From contig NADL03000471.1 of assembly GCA_002205965.3 (NCBI GenBank), positions 620,001 through 684,000 on the forward strand: a stretch of 64,000 bases of DNA. The letters are read 5' to 3'. Below the pieces are notes generated by a model, which searched no databases, had not been told where the DNA came from, and was given only the letters and a program-made list of their open reading frames with translations. Shown here piece after piece: positions 35,667 through 48,600 of the stretch. The position numbers were made by a program, and so were the translations under genes. This stretch comes from Kappaphycus alvarezii. Its lineage: Eukaryota > Rhodophyta > Florideophyceae > Gigartinales > Solieriaceae. Each line of letters starts with the position of its first letter. Positions within the stretch are counted from its first letter, which is position 1.

Positions 35667-36110
35667 TCATAGATATATCTGTACCTTTCTCTTAATCATT
35701 AAAAAGCAACGCTTTTCATGGATCACTGCACTGTCGGTGAGACTCTTCACGTGATAATGGATTATACATGACCTACAGGGCATGCATACCATGGAGGAAT
35801 CTTTAAACCCCCACTGCTGACCTGTGTAAACTTTCTCATTTACCCTTACGTGTCTAACATACACGGTGAGTCGTTTTCCAACGAACCACACACGGTAGTT
35901 TCGGTGGAGTAGGCACTAAAAGAAAATTTCAATACTCGATTTGGTATATCGCTTTTCATGTTTCCCCCTCATGCATCCACACTTCACTCCCGAACGTCCT
36001 TAAGCTTCTCACATCCGTGAGTTTACCTCTGCTCCTGCGTCTCACCATCTATATTACAAATTATTGTAATGTTCCACAGCGGAGCAGCTATCACTATGAA
36101 TTCAGCCCAG
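35667..36110 (-). pseudogene. Copia B integrase C-terminal relic
   Basis: The upper part reads FWAEFIVIAAPLWNITI, like copia F-W-A-E-A-V-x-T-A-A-Y-x-x-N-R. A middle part reads LRTFGSEVWMHEGETWKAI, like H-L-R-V-F-G-C-x-A-Y-V-H. The open part at 35,667-35,891 contains YRVWFVGKRLTVYVRHVRVN and EKVYT, like K-x-Y-R-L-x-x-x-x-x-K-x-x-x-S-R-D-V-x-F-x-E. The core catalytic residues are not visible. Confidence 0.7.
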
Positions 36111-37489
36111 AACTTGTAAGTCTATCCAGATTGGAAAAGAATCGTGCGGTTATTCTCCAGCAACGTCATGTTCAATCTCTTTGTAACTGTGTTATTATTA
36201 ATTATGACACTTCCCATGTTATTGTCTAGAATATTGTCTCTACTAGCTATAGCTATTGTCTTCTGTGTTGTTCTATGAAGGGAAAGAAATATGTATTTGA
36301 TGCGCATCATGAGAGTTTGCACCTGAATTAAGTATGAGCTCCCTATCCGGCTGTGTTTTTTTTTACATCTCGTCATCATTGCTTTATGATTTGATTCTTT
36401 CCACGCACTTTTCTTTTCTCTGCGTTATAATCTCTGTCTCTGCGCTCTAAAATCCCTCTTTTGCGGCCGAATTTGCCACATTTGAAGCACTGCAACGTGG
36501 CCCTGCTGTTGATAGAATTTTCATCATTGCGACCTGCATTTCCGTCTGTCTTTCAGTGGGCTCTGGAGCTATACTTCTGTACCAACCTAGCCGAAGGGTT
36601 TTAAAAAGTCATATCGGAATCCTTCATAGTTTTCAATTCTTTAATCACTGCACCATACGAATACTCGTGTGTGCTACTGAAACTGACAAGGCACTAGGTG
36701 CTTGAATTGAATCTGGTACTTTTTTTTCCATTACTTGCAAGTGATTGAAGCGTGACTCCAGAAGATAAGCACATCGTAACTTCGTAACCGGTCACTGATA
36801 CTTGATACGATGCAGCTACGTTTGAAACTGGACACAGGTAGCGGTGTTTGCTGTGGCATACATCCGACGTAGCTTCTGTTACATTGATAACGGGTTTGAT
36901 CTTCTCGTTCCACCGTGCACAACTTCATATCCACAATACACTGCGTGAAATAAATCCGCGCCCTTCCAAACTTTTCTTTAACTCCAGCTGAAACCTCAGC
37001 ACAAGCCCTTCGCAACTACTCTTCGTTTGCATACCTCCAGAGGTACTTTGACGCAAGCAACAATTCAGAACGTAGTATCCAAAAAGTTAAATCCTCTCCT
37101 CTCCCTGCAAAAAAAAATTCTGCAAGCGCTTGGCCTCCCGTCTGTAGATTGTTCCATTTCAGAATAACATATAAAAGTGCTTCACAAGTAAAACAAAAAG
37201 GAAGGAAAATATCTTGGCGTTGAGATAAATAGAATATTAAGGGGAACGCTGTGGGTCTAGTGATGGTAACACTGTTAGAAGAGAGTCATAGATTGCTGTT
37301 GTCGATACTTCCATGTCTTGGAGAGTATAATCTAGTCCCTATTTATATACCTGAGCATCACAAAAATCACAGTAAAGCAATTTCAAATAACAAAACTATT
37401 CATTCAAAAATTCATGGCCATTACATGTATCTTCGTTCACTGCACCTTATACATGTCATGATTGACTAACTACATCACAGACGGGGTTC

Positions 37490-37990
37490 TTTTTAAAGAT
37501 CCACACCATCGTAACCGTAAATTTCATAAAAACCAAGACGAGGAGTGTACAGTCTAATTTTTGGTCCATTCAGATGCTTCCCAAATATATCTGCAATCAT
37601 TATCGCTCCGTAAACTGTTTCGATGTAGATTATTTCCTTACTGATAAGATCATGAATGTGGTAGAGTCCTAAGTCAACCTTTTTGTTTGTGTGTTCCGAA
37701 ATAGAACGAATTCTTTCGTAACAACCAATAGCACCATCATTGTCTTAGAAAATAGGTGCTGTATCATTCTGTTCTGCTCTCATTTGCAACATTAATGACC
37801 GGAGCCATGTCGGCTCCCTGCAAACATCAGAAAGGCCCATAAAATCAGCTTCTTTAGTAGACGATTTTATGTCAGGTCGCTTAGAGAGCTTTCAATATAA
37901 TGTAGCACCACCAATCTGCGTAAAATTTACAGTCGTAGATTTTCGATCTCCGCTTCCTGTCTAAACTAAACCGCCGTATTAATTGATTTT
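37490..37990 (-). pseudogene. Copia C RNase H relic
   Basis: The minus strand reads RPDIKSSTKEADFMGLSDVC and REPTWLRSLMLQMRAEQNDT, matching the copia S-S-T-E-A-E-Y-x-A-x-S-x-x-x-x-E-x-x-W-L-R stretch. It continues DNDGAIGCYERIRSISEHTN and KKVDLGLYHIHDLIS, matching D-N-Q-S-A-I-x-L-A-x-N-P-x-x-H-x-R-T-K-H-I-D-x-x-x-H-F-I. The end ADIFGKHLNG matches A-D-I-F-T-K-x-L. This is the best preserved part of the relic and has long open runs. Confidence 0.85.
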
Positions 37991-38289
37991 TTTATCGGCA
38001 GGGAAAATTACCAAGCTGTTGTTTATCGTTCCTTTGAGGTACCTCAGTATCCCCTTCACTGCAATACGATTTATATAACGAGGAATATGGATTTGGAATA
38101 AATACATTCACTGTCCTAGCAATTCATGGTCGAGTTCTTGAGCTTAGATAAAGGAAATATACCATGGATCCTCTGTACGGAATGTTACTTATTTCTCTTG
38201 CTTCCAGTGGACTCGGCTTCACCTTTTCTGTCAGCTACGGATACTGACTGGGGCCCAGTAGTGGGGTAATCGGCTTACAATTGGACATG

Positions 38290-38760
38290 TTATGGTACGT
38301 CATAATTTTTTGTATGCAGTATCCCTGCAACAGAACTGAGTCACCTCCATCAATTTATATCTTAGCCTAGAGAAATTGCTTTGCTATTCAGAGGTCCTTG
38401 AATTTCAATGTATTGGTGAGACTTCTCCTCACATACTAGACTGCGGATTCTCTTGAACCAAAGAGCAACATGCCGTCAAAATAAATCACTATGCGAACAA
38501 TTAATTTAACGGTTTATTACAATACTAGCATACGATCAGAATTATTGAAGTGCTTTAATTCCAGTCAAGTAGACATTCTATTAATAACTGATAATATGTT
38601 CCTTTTCCAATCATTACATGCTCGTTTTGAGTTGGAAATCCCATACTTCCTTCCTTTTCTCTTCGAAACGTTTTAGTTGAGACATGTAAATTGGCTTATC
38701 AAGTCTCCCATAAAAGAATGCTCCGGTTGCATCAAGCTGAGATAAATTTGCGTTATTCGA
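38290..38760 (-). pseudogene. Copia C reverse transcriptase relic
   Basis: The minus strand reads LSQLDATGAFFYGRLDKPIY and MSQLKRFEE at about 38,655-38,745, close to copia Q-L-D-V-x-x-A-F-L-x-G-x-L-x-E-x-I-Y-M-x-Q-P-x-G-F. A later piece reads IYFDGMLLFGSRESAV, corresponding to the Y-V-D-D active site with the second Asp replaced by Gly. Then YIQKIMTYHNMSNCKPITPL corresponds to the connection ending in K-P-x-x-T-P-L. Stops separate these pieces. Confidence 0.85.
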
Positions 38761-39439
38761 TGTAGCTAGAGCTAAAAAAATAACGAAAGAGGAAAATTAA
38801 AAAGATTGATTTGCATACTCATGTGGCATTTATTGAAAACAAAAAATCGAAACCGCTCTTGCTCAGTATCTGTTGATCGCTCCATAGGCATGAATATTCA
38901 CCTTTACAACGAGTTTGCACTAAATTGCTTTCACACCATTGGGAAGTAGTACGATATCACATGTCTGTTTCTCCGTCAACAAATCTTCCCATTCCTTTTG
39001 AAATGAAGCCCTCCAAAATAAGGATATGTTCCTTTCATATCATTATTTACAGTAGGCATATCATCAGACGCTTTTGCAAGGAGTGCGTACCGAAGTTGAG
39101 AACGGTGCTCATTCGAGTGCAAAGCCCAGTTATTATATCTGTGAACCGAGTATTGGTGATCAAATGGTTACGGCCTGGAATATATGATGCAGGTTCTACA
39201 TCTTCATCACGATACACGTATAATGTATATTCATCATCACTCCCCGCGATATCATCGCTTCTGATTTTTATTGGAGTACAGAAACGGGATTCGAGTCCAT
39301 TTTTGACTGCAAAACATTGTCTCCTTTTTCCGCTTCACGAAACATTGTTTCTCCAAACACACCGTAACTAACCAGTCACTTTTTATATACACAGACGGAA
39401 TCATCTGGGTACTGATTCACGTATGTATTCTAAATGAAT

Positions 39440-40260
39440 TAGCCTTTTATTTTAGAACCAAGCGTATGACGATTATGTTCTGGCACAATTGCATTTATAA
39501 TGCACCCAAAAACTCGTAGATGATATACTTTTGTATTAGTTACTTTTAAGATTTGCAAAGGGGAAAGACATCTATTACAAGACTGCAACATTTTCTACAA
39601 ACAAGCTGCGCTATGGACTGATTTCACCGGAAATTATTCTTCTAAAATCGTCCCTGACAGAATAACACTAGTCTTCACCTTTATAGTTCTGTTCAAACGC
39701 TCTACCAGGCCATTTTATTCAGGATTGGTAGCTCTTTTCGTATTGTAATTATATATACACGATAAAAAACATCCATCTCATTATTAACCTATTCCCTGCC
39801 ATTATTAAAAGTTAAAATGTTTATGAAATCACTAAAATGAATTTCCATTCTATTTTTGTATGATTTTAATACAGCTGTAACTTATTAATTTGTTCGTATT
39901 GTTCTAACAGCGACATGTTTCGAAGGGGCTGAAATATTTAGCTTTTTCAATAGTTCGAGATGCAACGGTTCGCGAAGATCAGAAAAAAATGACATCTCCC
40001 GGTTTTTGATTCACAGTTATCAGGATCCCTTTGAGATCTTTACGGTTCAGCGTTACATTGAGGCACGGATCAAATGGTATTTTGGAAAGAACAACATGTA
40101 AATTGATCCCACTTGTCACCTCATTTTTGGAAATATTGTTAATCTTTTTGTTCTTATGTCAAGCTCCCCGATGCCAGAAAGCAACTCCTGGTGGCTCATC
40201 ATATGCAACTGCAGAAATACTACTGTGCTTATCAATAAGATGACTTGGATCCAGTGCAAT
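39440..40260 (-). pseudogene. Copia C integrase relic
   Basis: The minus strand carries EPLHLELLKKLN followed by a stretch like the copia D-V-C-G-P-M region, then YKNRMEIHFSDFINILTFNN and GRE, matching the D-N-G-G-E block. It goes on NGLVERLNRTIKVKTSVILS, which holds the catalytic-Glu motif N-G-x-x-E-R-x-N-R-T, and KVYHLRVFGCIINAIVPEHN. The GAG-pre-integrase block lies above 40,100. The match over several hundred bases in the right order leaves little doubt about family. Confidence 0.82.
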
Positions 40261-40830
40261 GCCGACATCAATCTGATATATATAATACATCTGCTTCTAA
40301 ATATGGATCTAACGATACTGTTACCATCACCATCGATTAAAACGAAACCTCAATTTTTAAAGATTGATTTTTTGCACATCTAACGTATTGGGTGAAGGTA
40401 TTTTCATTCCCATTTTCTCAAGGGGAAGCACATTTTTCTGGCCATTCCAATGGCCTCTTAACTAAAATTATTCAGAGTTATTCATCAACATGTCAACTTC
40501 ACACTTTTATCCTATTGTGCTACACTGTCATCACCAAGAGTTGCATTAAATGTAGGCGTACTTCGAATGAAACGTAAGAAGTTAGCATCAGAATATGATC
40601 ATGGATAAATTTATTCCCCTGTGCCCGTTTACGGTAGTTGAATGATACTCTGTTCATACGAAAACTGGAATTTCTGGTATCTGACAGAGAACTCCTCGCG
40701 CGTACCTAAACAAGCCGAAGTATTGTTTTGCTTTCGTTTTCATATGTTTTGTCATTCATTTTACCCTTGCAACTCTTACTATTCGGATTGTGCCAACAGT
40801 GGCAAAAATTATGTCCTCTTCAGTCGTATA

Positions 40831-43800
40831 AAGTGCGCGAGACTACAAAATTTCTCTTGAGGCCAAGTACTGCAGTGAAATCAGGTTCAATACCGGGAAG
40901 ACGATGCTTCAAACTATCTTGGTACTAGTTCAGTAGAGTAACTATCACAGTTTCGTTTCACATGTCGCTTTAGTTTCCGCTAGGGTGTGTATTTCTGTTA
41001 TTACCGCTTCATACTTAACTTCTGCAATGGAGGTCAATAAAAATGAAACCAATGTAAGCTCATTCAACGTCTGTCCTTTATGCTTCCGTCTTTCTAAGAT
41101 TGTCTCAAATGCAGCTATTTGATATGAAGTTGAGATTTGCCCGATTTTTAGACTGATTTCTTCCGTACAAAACTGAGTTGTTGATTTTTACCTGCACGCC
41201 GGAAACACAGTTTAGATTACATTTCACTCGGCTAATTTCAGTGTTTTTGAACATATTTCAGGGGCTCATCTCCCAGAGCTGCAACACTAATCGCGCCGGC
41301 CTTATATTGATGCTTGTCGATGCATTTCTGATCCTCAGACCCATTATCATCCTCATTTTTACTTTCCGGACGACTTTCTTCTTCATTGAAAATTAAAAGC
41401 AATTTATTCTCTCAAAAATGGCCCCCATGCTCAAAACCCATAGATGGAAGCTTTCAGTATATTTTGTACGGAACTTAGGATTTTTTTCATCCTTGCTGGC
41501 GTCCATGCTTCTCCAGTTTCGCAGCAGCCATCCTACTAATTTATTAAAACTGAGATTTGTGTTCCTGATAGGGTATGGAAAGAATGGAGACGACAAAGCT
41601 GAGATAAACAGTAGAATTTTTACTCTGAGACAAATCACACTTACGACAGCAACTCTTGGCCTCTTTTCGGAAGCTGACACCTGCTTGTCTGAACAGCTCG
41701 TTGAAAAGGACCTTATCTACTGCTTTTTGTCTATTTAACCATTCTGGAAGCACATACTGTTGCTATACTGTAAGCACATAATTTATTTAGTGCTACCTTG
41801 GCAGCTTGGTTCCATACTAGAGCCGCGGGTTGTGCATTGCGTCGGGCAACATTTGAGGAGAGGGAGTTGAGGGATTTTTATAAGAACAGGCGTGTACTCT
41901 TATCGAAGTAGAGCTCCGCAATTCTCGCCAGGGAGGAAGGACCATTTAAATATTTTGTAGAGCGGCCTTTTACCGTGGTATCCTCGAGAGGTGTTCGTGG
42001 GCGGGGAGGTTCATCGTACTGTATGGGGTAGGAAGACGACGGATATATGCAGTCGTCATTTTTTGTTCTAGAGCTCTACGGCAGTCAGTGTCTGTGAAAA
42101 TTTGAACAATGCCCAATTCCCGCCTATCATGTTGGTAATTGCTGCAAATGAGTCTTCTCTCATTGCTGATAGGGATAAATTGCCAGAGGACGATATTATC
42201 AGAACCAATTATACTTGGACGGAGGTGTTACAAGCGACAAGAGTGCTACAGAAGTATCGTTGTGGGAACGAGAAGAGATGAATAAGGATTGGGTGAACGG
42301 TATGTAAGGGACAGCGCTTACCACCTATGCTCAGAGACTAGCGTAAAAAAATGCTTCCTAGGGCAGCAGTTTGCTTTTAGCTTCTGAACTACCTTGTTCT
42401 GCATCTGGATTTGTGACCTAATTTGTTTTACTTCTGCTAGAAGTAATTTACCCGGATTATATAATATAGACTTTTGCCTATCCCTAAAGTCACAAACAAA
42501 CATACCAAATGCCATAAAATGCATTAATGGTAATCTTGTGGATGAGAAAGGCTAATAGTAGATACTATCAGGATAAATATCTAGATCTCCTCCTCATAAT
42601 ATTCGGCTTCGAGATCAGAGCCAAACAATTCCTCTAAAATATCCATACCACCCATTGCAGTCCTTACAAATTCTGTCTATTTGCCAAGAATGATGGATAG
42701 CCTCTTCGGACATATCTAGATCTCCTATTTCCTCATTGAGACCATTAAACTCAGCTCCATCCCCAGCAGAGGAGTCTGTGATTACAATTACAGCCTCACT
42801 CTCTCCTACGTCCTCTACCGCACCTCCCCTGCAGTTTTACATCAGTGGCTCCAACGGGTAAACCCACTCCTCCTTATCTTCCTATCCCTCACATCCTCCT
42901 TATTTTCCTCCGGCTCCTGCGTCCCTTTTTCCTCCTCTTTCTCCTCTGCTTCCTCGAAAAAATGACGGTGGAACCACTCCCGAACGCTTTCTAAGCCCAT
43001 CCTTCTACATTTGTGGTCGTATTCAGTTGACCCACTGGCCAACAAAGCCAGGAGGTTGATGGGATGGTGGGCTCTGATGACTTATCGATGATGAGAGATG
43101 GGAGGATGCTGGTCATGTTGAGGACAAAGTAGGTGAGCCAATGGAGTGGTTGATGGCAGTAATGTTGCTTCAACGAAGTTGCTATCGTACGATAAATAAT
43201 TTAATTTCTTCGAAAACTTTCAAGGCCTTGGGCCAAAAAATTGCGAGGCAACGTTGCTGCTTTCAATTTGCATACATTCAGGGCAATAATAAAAAATCTG
43301 CTTGATAAAATATTGGAACTGATTTTGGAGGACGAAGCGGATCACGAGTTGAAATAATTCTTTTCGAAAAGGAAGACCAAACATTCAAACATAAAATTAT
43401 AAATTGGAGTCGTACATTCAATTTGTATTCATACAGAAAAAGGACTGTCGGATTTCTTTTTTGTTGAAAGAAAATATAGGCCTAGAGATTTGAAAAGGGG
43501 AGGTCAACAATGGATCTTGGGATGAATTGAACAGGAATCTGCTGCTAGGACCGGTTTCGTACTAACAATATGTTCCGTTTTTTATATTACACCGAGAAAA
43601 TAATGCATCACCGAAAAATGCCCACATACCCCACCACCTGGCCTCCAGACGGGCCTATGGTGTGATATTCCCGTAAAAAAGTGCCAAGCATCAAGACTGT
43701 GGGAGTCATTTAGAACTCATAAAGGGTGACTGACATAACTGAATATCATTTCAAAGTTCTTTTGCTTGTTTGCCAATTGACGATAAGGTGTAGAGTAAAT

Positions 43801-44470
43801 TCTAATTGGTGAGGGATGAGAAGTTTCGTGAAAGAGGCTACATAATCATAATATATAAATTTTATTGGCTTCGTTCGAGGTGGCATATTGTTGTGCCTTA
43901 CACTGGTGTCTGGCTACAGTGGACAAATTACACTGGTATCTAAGTATAGTATTACAGAATAACTTTTCATAAATCATAACTTATCATAAAGGGTATTGTA
44001 GGAGATTTATGGGCAAAAGTGTGACGAGTTACTCTTAAGTACCACCGCATCGACGCCAGCAACTCATATTTGCAAAAAAAGGAAGCGGTTTGTTCGAAGA
44101 TGACCTTGCCCAGAAACATTAATTTCAGCACAGCAACGGGCATGGGTATTTGATTTTATTTCAGCTGTGCCGGAAAAGGGAGACCCACTTGTTGTTGGCG
44201 CTCAGAATGTATTGTGCGGATCTGATTTTTTAATCTTTTCTTGATCTTATTTTTGTACATGTCTGATAACTTCTGACAGCAGTTCCTGTACTGATGTGAA
44301 TGACATTACCATATCGAAAAAAAGATCTCTTAACTGCGGGTAGAAAGTGCATCAAGTGCCCAGTGATTTGCAAGGTTTTTTAGTGATATTTAAGTCTACA
44401 GAGCACACTGGAAGTATACAGCATTGCACACTCTAACTGAAGTATTGCATACCGGCTAACAGTAATTGCG
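40831..44470. other. AT-rich, no confirmed gene
   Basis: No conserved protein was recognised. The part up to about 41,800 may be decayed gag of relic C. A GC-richer patch at 41,800-42,110 could be an LTR or promoter remnant. An imperfect direct repeat (ttacactggtgtct and ttacactggtatct) occurs near 43,900-43,941. One Glu-rich open frame is listed separately. Confidence 0.4.
42842..43045 (-). CDS. Glu-rich ORF fragment, 67 codons
   Basis: This short minus-strand frame reads ESVREWFHRHFFEEAEEKEE and continues Glu/Lys-rich. The aromatic and His-rich start plus acidic tail is reminiscent of the end of some DNA-transposon proteins, but I cannot name a family. The strand continues open only in other frames upstream. 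It may be a transposase relic or a chance product of a purine-biased patch. Confidence 0.2.
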   Translation of the reverse strand: MLASGSTEYDHKCRRMGLESVREWFHRHFFEEAEEKEEEKGTQEPEENKEDVRDRKIRRSGFTRWSH

Positions 44471-44794
44471 TGTCATGGACATTTAAATGCATTGTGTGTG
44501 TGAGAAGGTGAGGTTAGCTTACGCTAGTATGTTAATGCACTTCAAAGAATGCCGGGTACATGATATACTGTACGTGTAAATTAAAGATTTTTTGCATTTA
44601 TTGGTGAATAATCTGATAGGGACTGCTTCCCGCCGAGTATAAAAGCTTACAATAGCGGCCCTCGTTCAAGAGAGGCGCCACAGCCGGAATTCTTTGTAAA
44701 ACCTAGCTCCTAGCTAGTTCGTTCTATCTTATTGAGTCTTATTTCTTCAGTCGTCACCCTTTATTGTACATTTATATAGTCAAAAAGACACACA
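44471..44794 (+). repeat. 5' LTR of element D
   Basis: This 324-bp stretch starts tgtcatgg and ends gacacaca. It contains a TATA-like gagtataaaagctt at about 44,635-44,648, a plausible LTR promoter. It aligns with 49,567-49,883 over several blocks, including the exact match aaaagcttacaatagcg. Confidence 0.75.
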
Positions 44795-47479
44795 TTTTTA
44801 GATGTAGGAGACACCGAGGTCTCGACTATTAGTGCTCTCGACACTCCTCTCCTTGCATCGGGCGTCGATAAATACAATTATCGCGACTTGGTAAGCTAAT
44901 GAATGAGTGTAGTGAAAATTCTCGGAAATGACAAAAATAATATGGCTAAAAATATTGCATTTGTCTCTGGGCATAAAATACTACTGATTAAGGCGGAGAT
45001 TTTAAATGAAACAATATCGATAGAAACAAAGATTCAGAGAATGTTCCGACCTATTCCGAGCAGAAGGACTTGACGGAAAGATATCTCTCCATCGTTTCCA
45101 ACGATTCGCACGTAGATGTCAGAACTCGAAAGACCACCCTCGGCAGGTGTATGGTTAGTTATAAGTATGAAAAAGGATAAAGCGTCGATAGTTTCCCAGA
45201 TCTATTTCACAGTACCCCTCAAGAATACCTCAATTGTCTTGATTATGTGCCAATATATCAGGGAAGGGAGAATGATGCTCTCGTAGTACTCGAGAATACC
45301 AACGTGACGATCTCAACGTATAAAATTCTACCAAGTGTGCTAATTAAAAAATCTGCAAATGAACGTTGAAGATATTTTAAAACCGACGGACATGAGGGAA
45401 CTTACCATTATAAAGACGTTATTGATTCTATATCATACAAACTGAGTTATAACGTACCAAATTTGAACAAGGCTCACTTTCCGACTGCTTTACTGGAATA
45501 TTTCGAAGTATTCCTGTTTTTGTAGGGAACTCATCATTAGAAATGGAAATCACTCTTAATCGAACATTATTACACTTTATTTAGGGTTATTGGATACTAT
45601 TAGAGTTCTAAGGAATATCGGTACCGATCAAGATAGTAGGTCATCAATGATCGCCAAAATGGTAATATTATGGGCTATGGAACGCATGAGAAGGTATTGA
45701 AATTTATCTCGGGCCTTTTATCCGCCCATTACTGTTACATTATGAGAAAATATCTCTTCGGACCCAATAATAAATTATGGGTTTCACTATTTGTGTAGAG
45801 ATGGGAAACTAGTGCAACGAGAGGATTGTGTGCATCGAAAGGGCCAGAAAGACTATACATCACATATATACCGTTAAAAGGTCCAAGCGGTATCTAAAAT
45901 GTAATATAAGTATAGTTAACCGATTCTTGAATCGATACATCTCTTAAATAAAAGAAAATGATCAAATAAAATATATGAGGAGCCACCTAAGCAGCAATTT
46001 TACTACCTCTCAAACAATTCAGCGACAATCTTCAATATAATTACGCTTAATGAAACCAGATCGCCGCGCTCGACGATAAGGATTAAGAGTGTAGCAGGAC
46101 TCTGCTAAATGTTTCAGATTGAATTTCAAATCAGTTAATCCAGAAATGGATACTTTCATAGATGAAGTGATGAGGGCCTGAATACCACGACCGTCATAGG
46201 TGCATGGGAGCTGCACAAATTTGACGCATTCATTTGAGCTCGTTATTATAGCACTGCCTTCTGCCATATAAATTAAACTATATGAGGCAATTTTCACATA
46301 CGGAATATCTTGGCCTCTGTCCCTTTCTTGTAGTTAAGCCTTCCGGTGGACTCCGCACATCGAACGTTTAACATGTACATAACTTCTGACGTCGGTCTGC
46401 AGATATTTGAAAGTATTCGAATCTCAGTAATCCCCGGATAGCAGTATTGTATAGTGGCCATTGTTTCGCCAACACTGTCACAGAAGATTAAGGATAATGG
46501 AAGGTTGGAGGACAAACGCATTCATTGATTAACTTATGCTTCTTCCGCTCAGATGAAGCCAGTTTGCGAACAAGCTAGCTTGCTTACAAAAAATAGTAGC
46601 AGCAAAATCAAGAGGATATATGTATCATGTGGCAATTTTGCAAGCCCTCGATCAGTTTCGGTCCGGAAAATATCTTTGGCAAAGGTAAATCAGAAGTTTA
46701 GAATGTATATACCTATGTAATTTGCGTGCTAAATGTTCCGTAATAACAAATACCGTGTATTCATAATCAAAGACAAAGACACAGGTTTCACCGAGGGTGT
46801 ACATCCGTGTCAAGAGATACGAATACAACGTGTAAATAGATCAACTTTCATTTGATAATACGTCATAATACTCCTGCCGTTCTGTCCGCAGATGAAGATT
46901 ATAATAGACATCAGTTCAGATTATACATGAAGTTTTCTTCAAGCCAAGGCCCGCACGTCGGAATAACAAGCTAGGCTTCGTGGAAAGGAAGCTCCAACTG
47001 TGAAAGAGATTAGTGATTAAAATCCCAGTTAAAATGCCGCAAAAGAAATATTTTTGCACAACTTCTTTTCGGGAACACATTTTCTACGCTCATTTCAACT
47101 TTTGCGAGGATATCATCCCGGGACCCTCATCAGCAACAGTGCTCAAGTAATTATTTGAGACACATTTGGAGCAGGTTGCAACTAGGTAATTACAGAGCGC
47201 CCTAAGGTATATATTCAGCTCGCACAACCCAAGTGGTGTGTATAGAGAGGTATAAGAAGCATGGCGGTAGTACAACAGTTTCAAAGACAGGGAAATAAAA
47301 GAATAGGTGAAAGCAATTTTCATTAGTACGCACCAAATATACCTATAAGTGAGGCGCATAAGGGATTGAAAGCCCGTGTTTCTCCCAGTAGGCCGGCGTA
47401 TGAGGATGTGCGCATATAAATTTCTACATTCCCAACGTAGGAATTGATGAGTTCTTGATTGCAAAGTCATTTGGGATTT

Positions 47480-48600
47480 TCAGCTGCTGAGGGGAGTTAG
47501 GAGGCACTGACAGCGAGATTGACAGTCTGCCGAATATCAATGCTCTTTTACAAGCGCGAATATCAAGAGAAGTATCGCCATCAGATCTGGATACTGACGT
47601 GACATCTACTGATGGAATTAAGACGTCAAACAAGGAATTAAAGAGTTCCAAAAGTATGCACGTAGATCAGAGTGATGGAAATATAGTAGGTTACTCACTA
47701 AGTATCAGAGAAGTATAATCAGAAAAGCCGAGTATTTCTAGTGAGATTTACAATCAGAAAGGCTCAAAACAAATCAGTTGCTGCATAATGGAGCACTCTC
47801 CCTCTTTGATTACCGAAGAGGAGCTCGCGAGTGAGCACAGCTTTAATGAGAGGGATGGACCTGTAGCAGTAAATGAAAAATCAATCCATGAAAGCGCCAA
47901 TTTAGTACGCTCGCTTGTAGTGTACAAAATAAATGCAGATGAGGAAGATAATAAGACTCTTGGGGCCAAAATATTCCCTCACGGTAATAAGTATAACAAA
48001 AAGGATGAAGCGCTAAAGGAAAAATCAAACGCACAGCTGGTCATGACCAAGTCGATGTATTCATTGTCTATATTCTAAAATTTTGCCGTTAAGATTACAT
48101 ATATTCAAGGTGACATCTACAAACTTTAGATATTCGGAGATATATACCGTATATGTAAGGCCGCTGAGGTAATTGCACCAAACTACATCAAAAAAGAAGG
48201 GAAACATACAGAAGCTCACAAAAATTCCGTATGCAATGGTCTAATCAGGTCCAAATTGGCGGTTAAAAGACGAAAAGTAAAAACCTAATCAAGTTGAAAA
48301 TAAAAATTTTAGTTTTGGTCATGTACTGGTAGAAGCGTAAAAAAGGCCCGAATGACGCTTTCTGTCGCCAGAACTAAGCGACGATTTTATTCTCTCTGGT
48401 AGGACTCAATATATAGATGAATTTATGAACGCATTAGGGGAACGATTTACGATATGTAAGGTTACTAAACTTCGCTTGAAACCTTCGGGGGATGCCAGAT
48501 ACACGCTGAACCCTACGAAAGCATACGGATATCTATGGAAAGGAACTGGGAACGCATCAAAAATTAATAATAAGGCGAGCTAAGAAAAGGAAGCGCAACC
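47480..48600 (+). pseudogene. Copia D linker and reverse transcriptase relic
   Basis: A plus-strand frame runs with few stops through an acidic linker and into LVRSLVVYKINADEEDNKTL, then GAKIFPHGNKYNKKDE and SNAQLVMTKSMYSLS. This resembles the copia lineage in which F-V-Y-K-I-K precedes K-A-R-I-V-P-H-G-N-R-D. After a gap it reads DDFILSGRTQYIDEFMNALG and ERFTICKVTKLRLK at about 48,380-48,480, the F-V-D-D active-site region and following strand. The wording differs from the 27-31 kb element, so these are two distinct copia lineages. Confidence 0.78.

Larger units (their letters stand above)
33450..37020 (-). mobile_element. Decayed minus-strand copia relic B
   Basis: Reading the minus strand downward, copia parts occur in the right order. 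A gag-like end (LRSYDVLIFWSHASI) is near 36,740-36,800. A zinc knuckle CFKCGKFGRKRG is near 36,450-36,490. A protease relic LILNSGANSHDAH lies at about 36,300-36,340. Integrase C-terminal pieces follow at 35,667-36,110, RT at about 34,860-35,150 and RNase H at about 33,480-33,720. Stops are dense and the composition is AT-rich. LTRs were not identified. The next relic lies directly above it in the same orientation. Confidence 0.72.
37480..40830 (-). mobile_element. Decayed minus-strand copia relic C
   Basis: Downward on the minus strand the order is zinc-knuckle-like residues (CHCWHNPNSKSC) near 40,780-40,820, a GAG-pre-integrase block with FWHRGA near 40,160-40,190, integrase (39,440-40,010), RT (38,290-38,760) and RNase H (37,490-37,990). 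This is a full copia pol order, and it ends about 460 bases before the gag of relic B, so the two elements are arranged in tandem. All frames are interrupted. No LTR pair was found. Confidence 0.75.
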
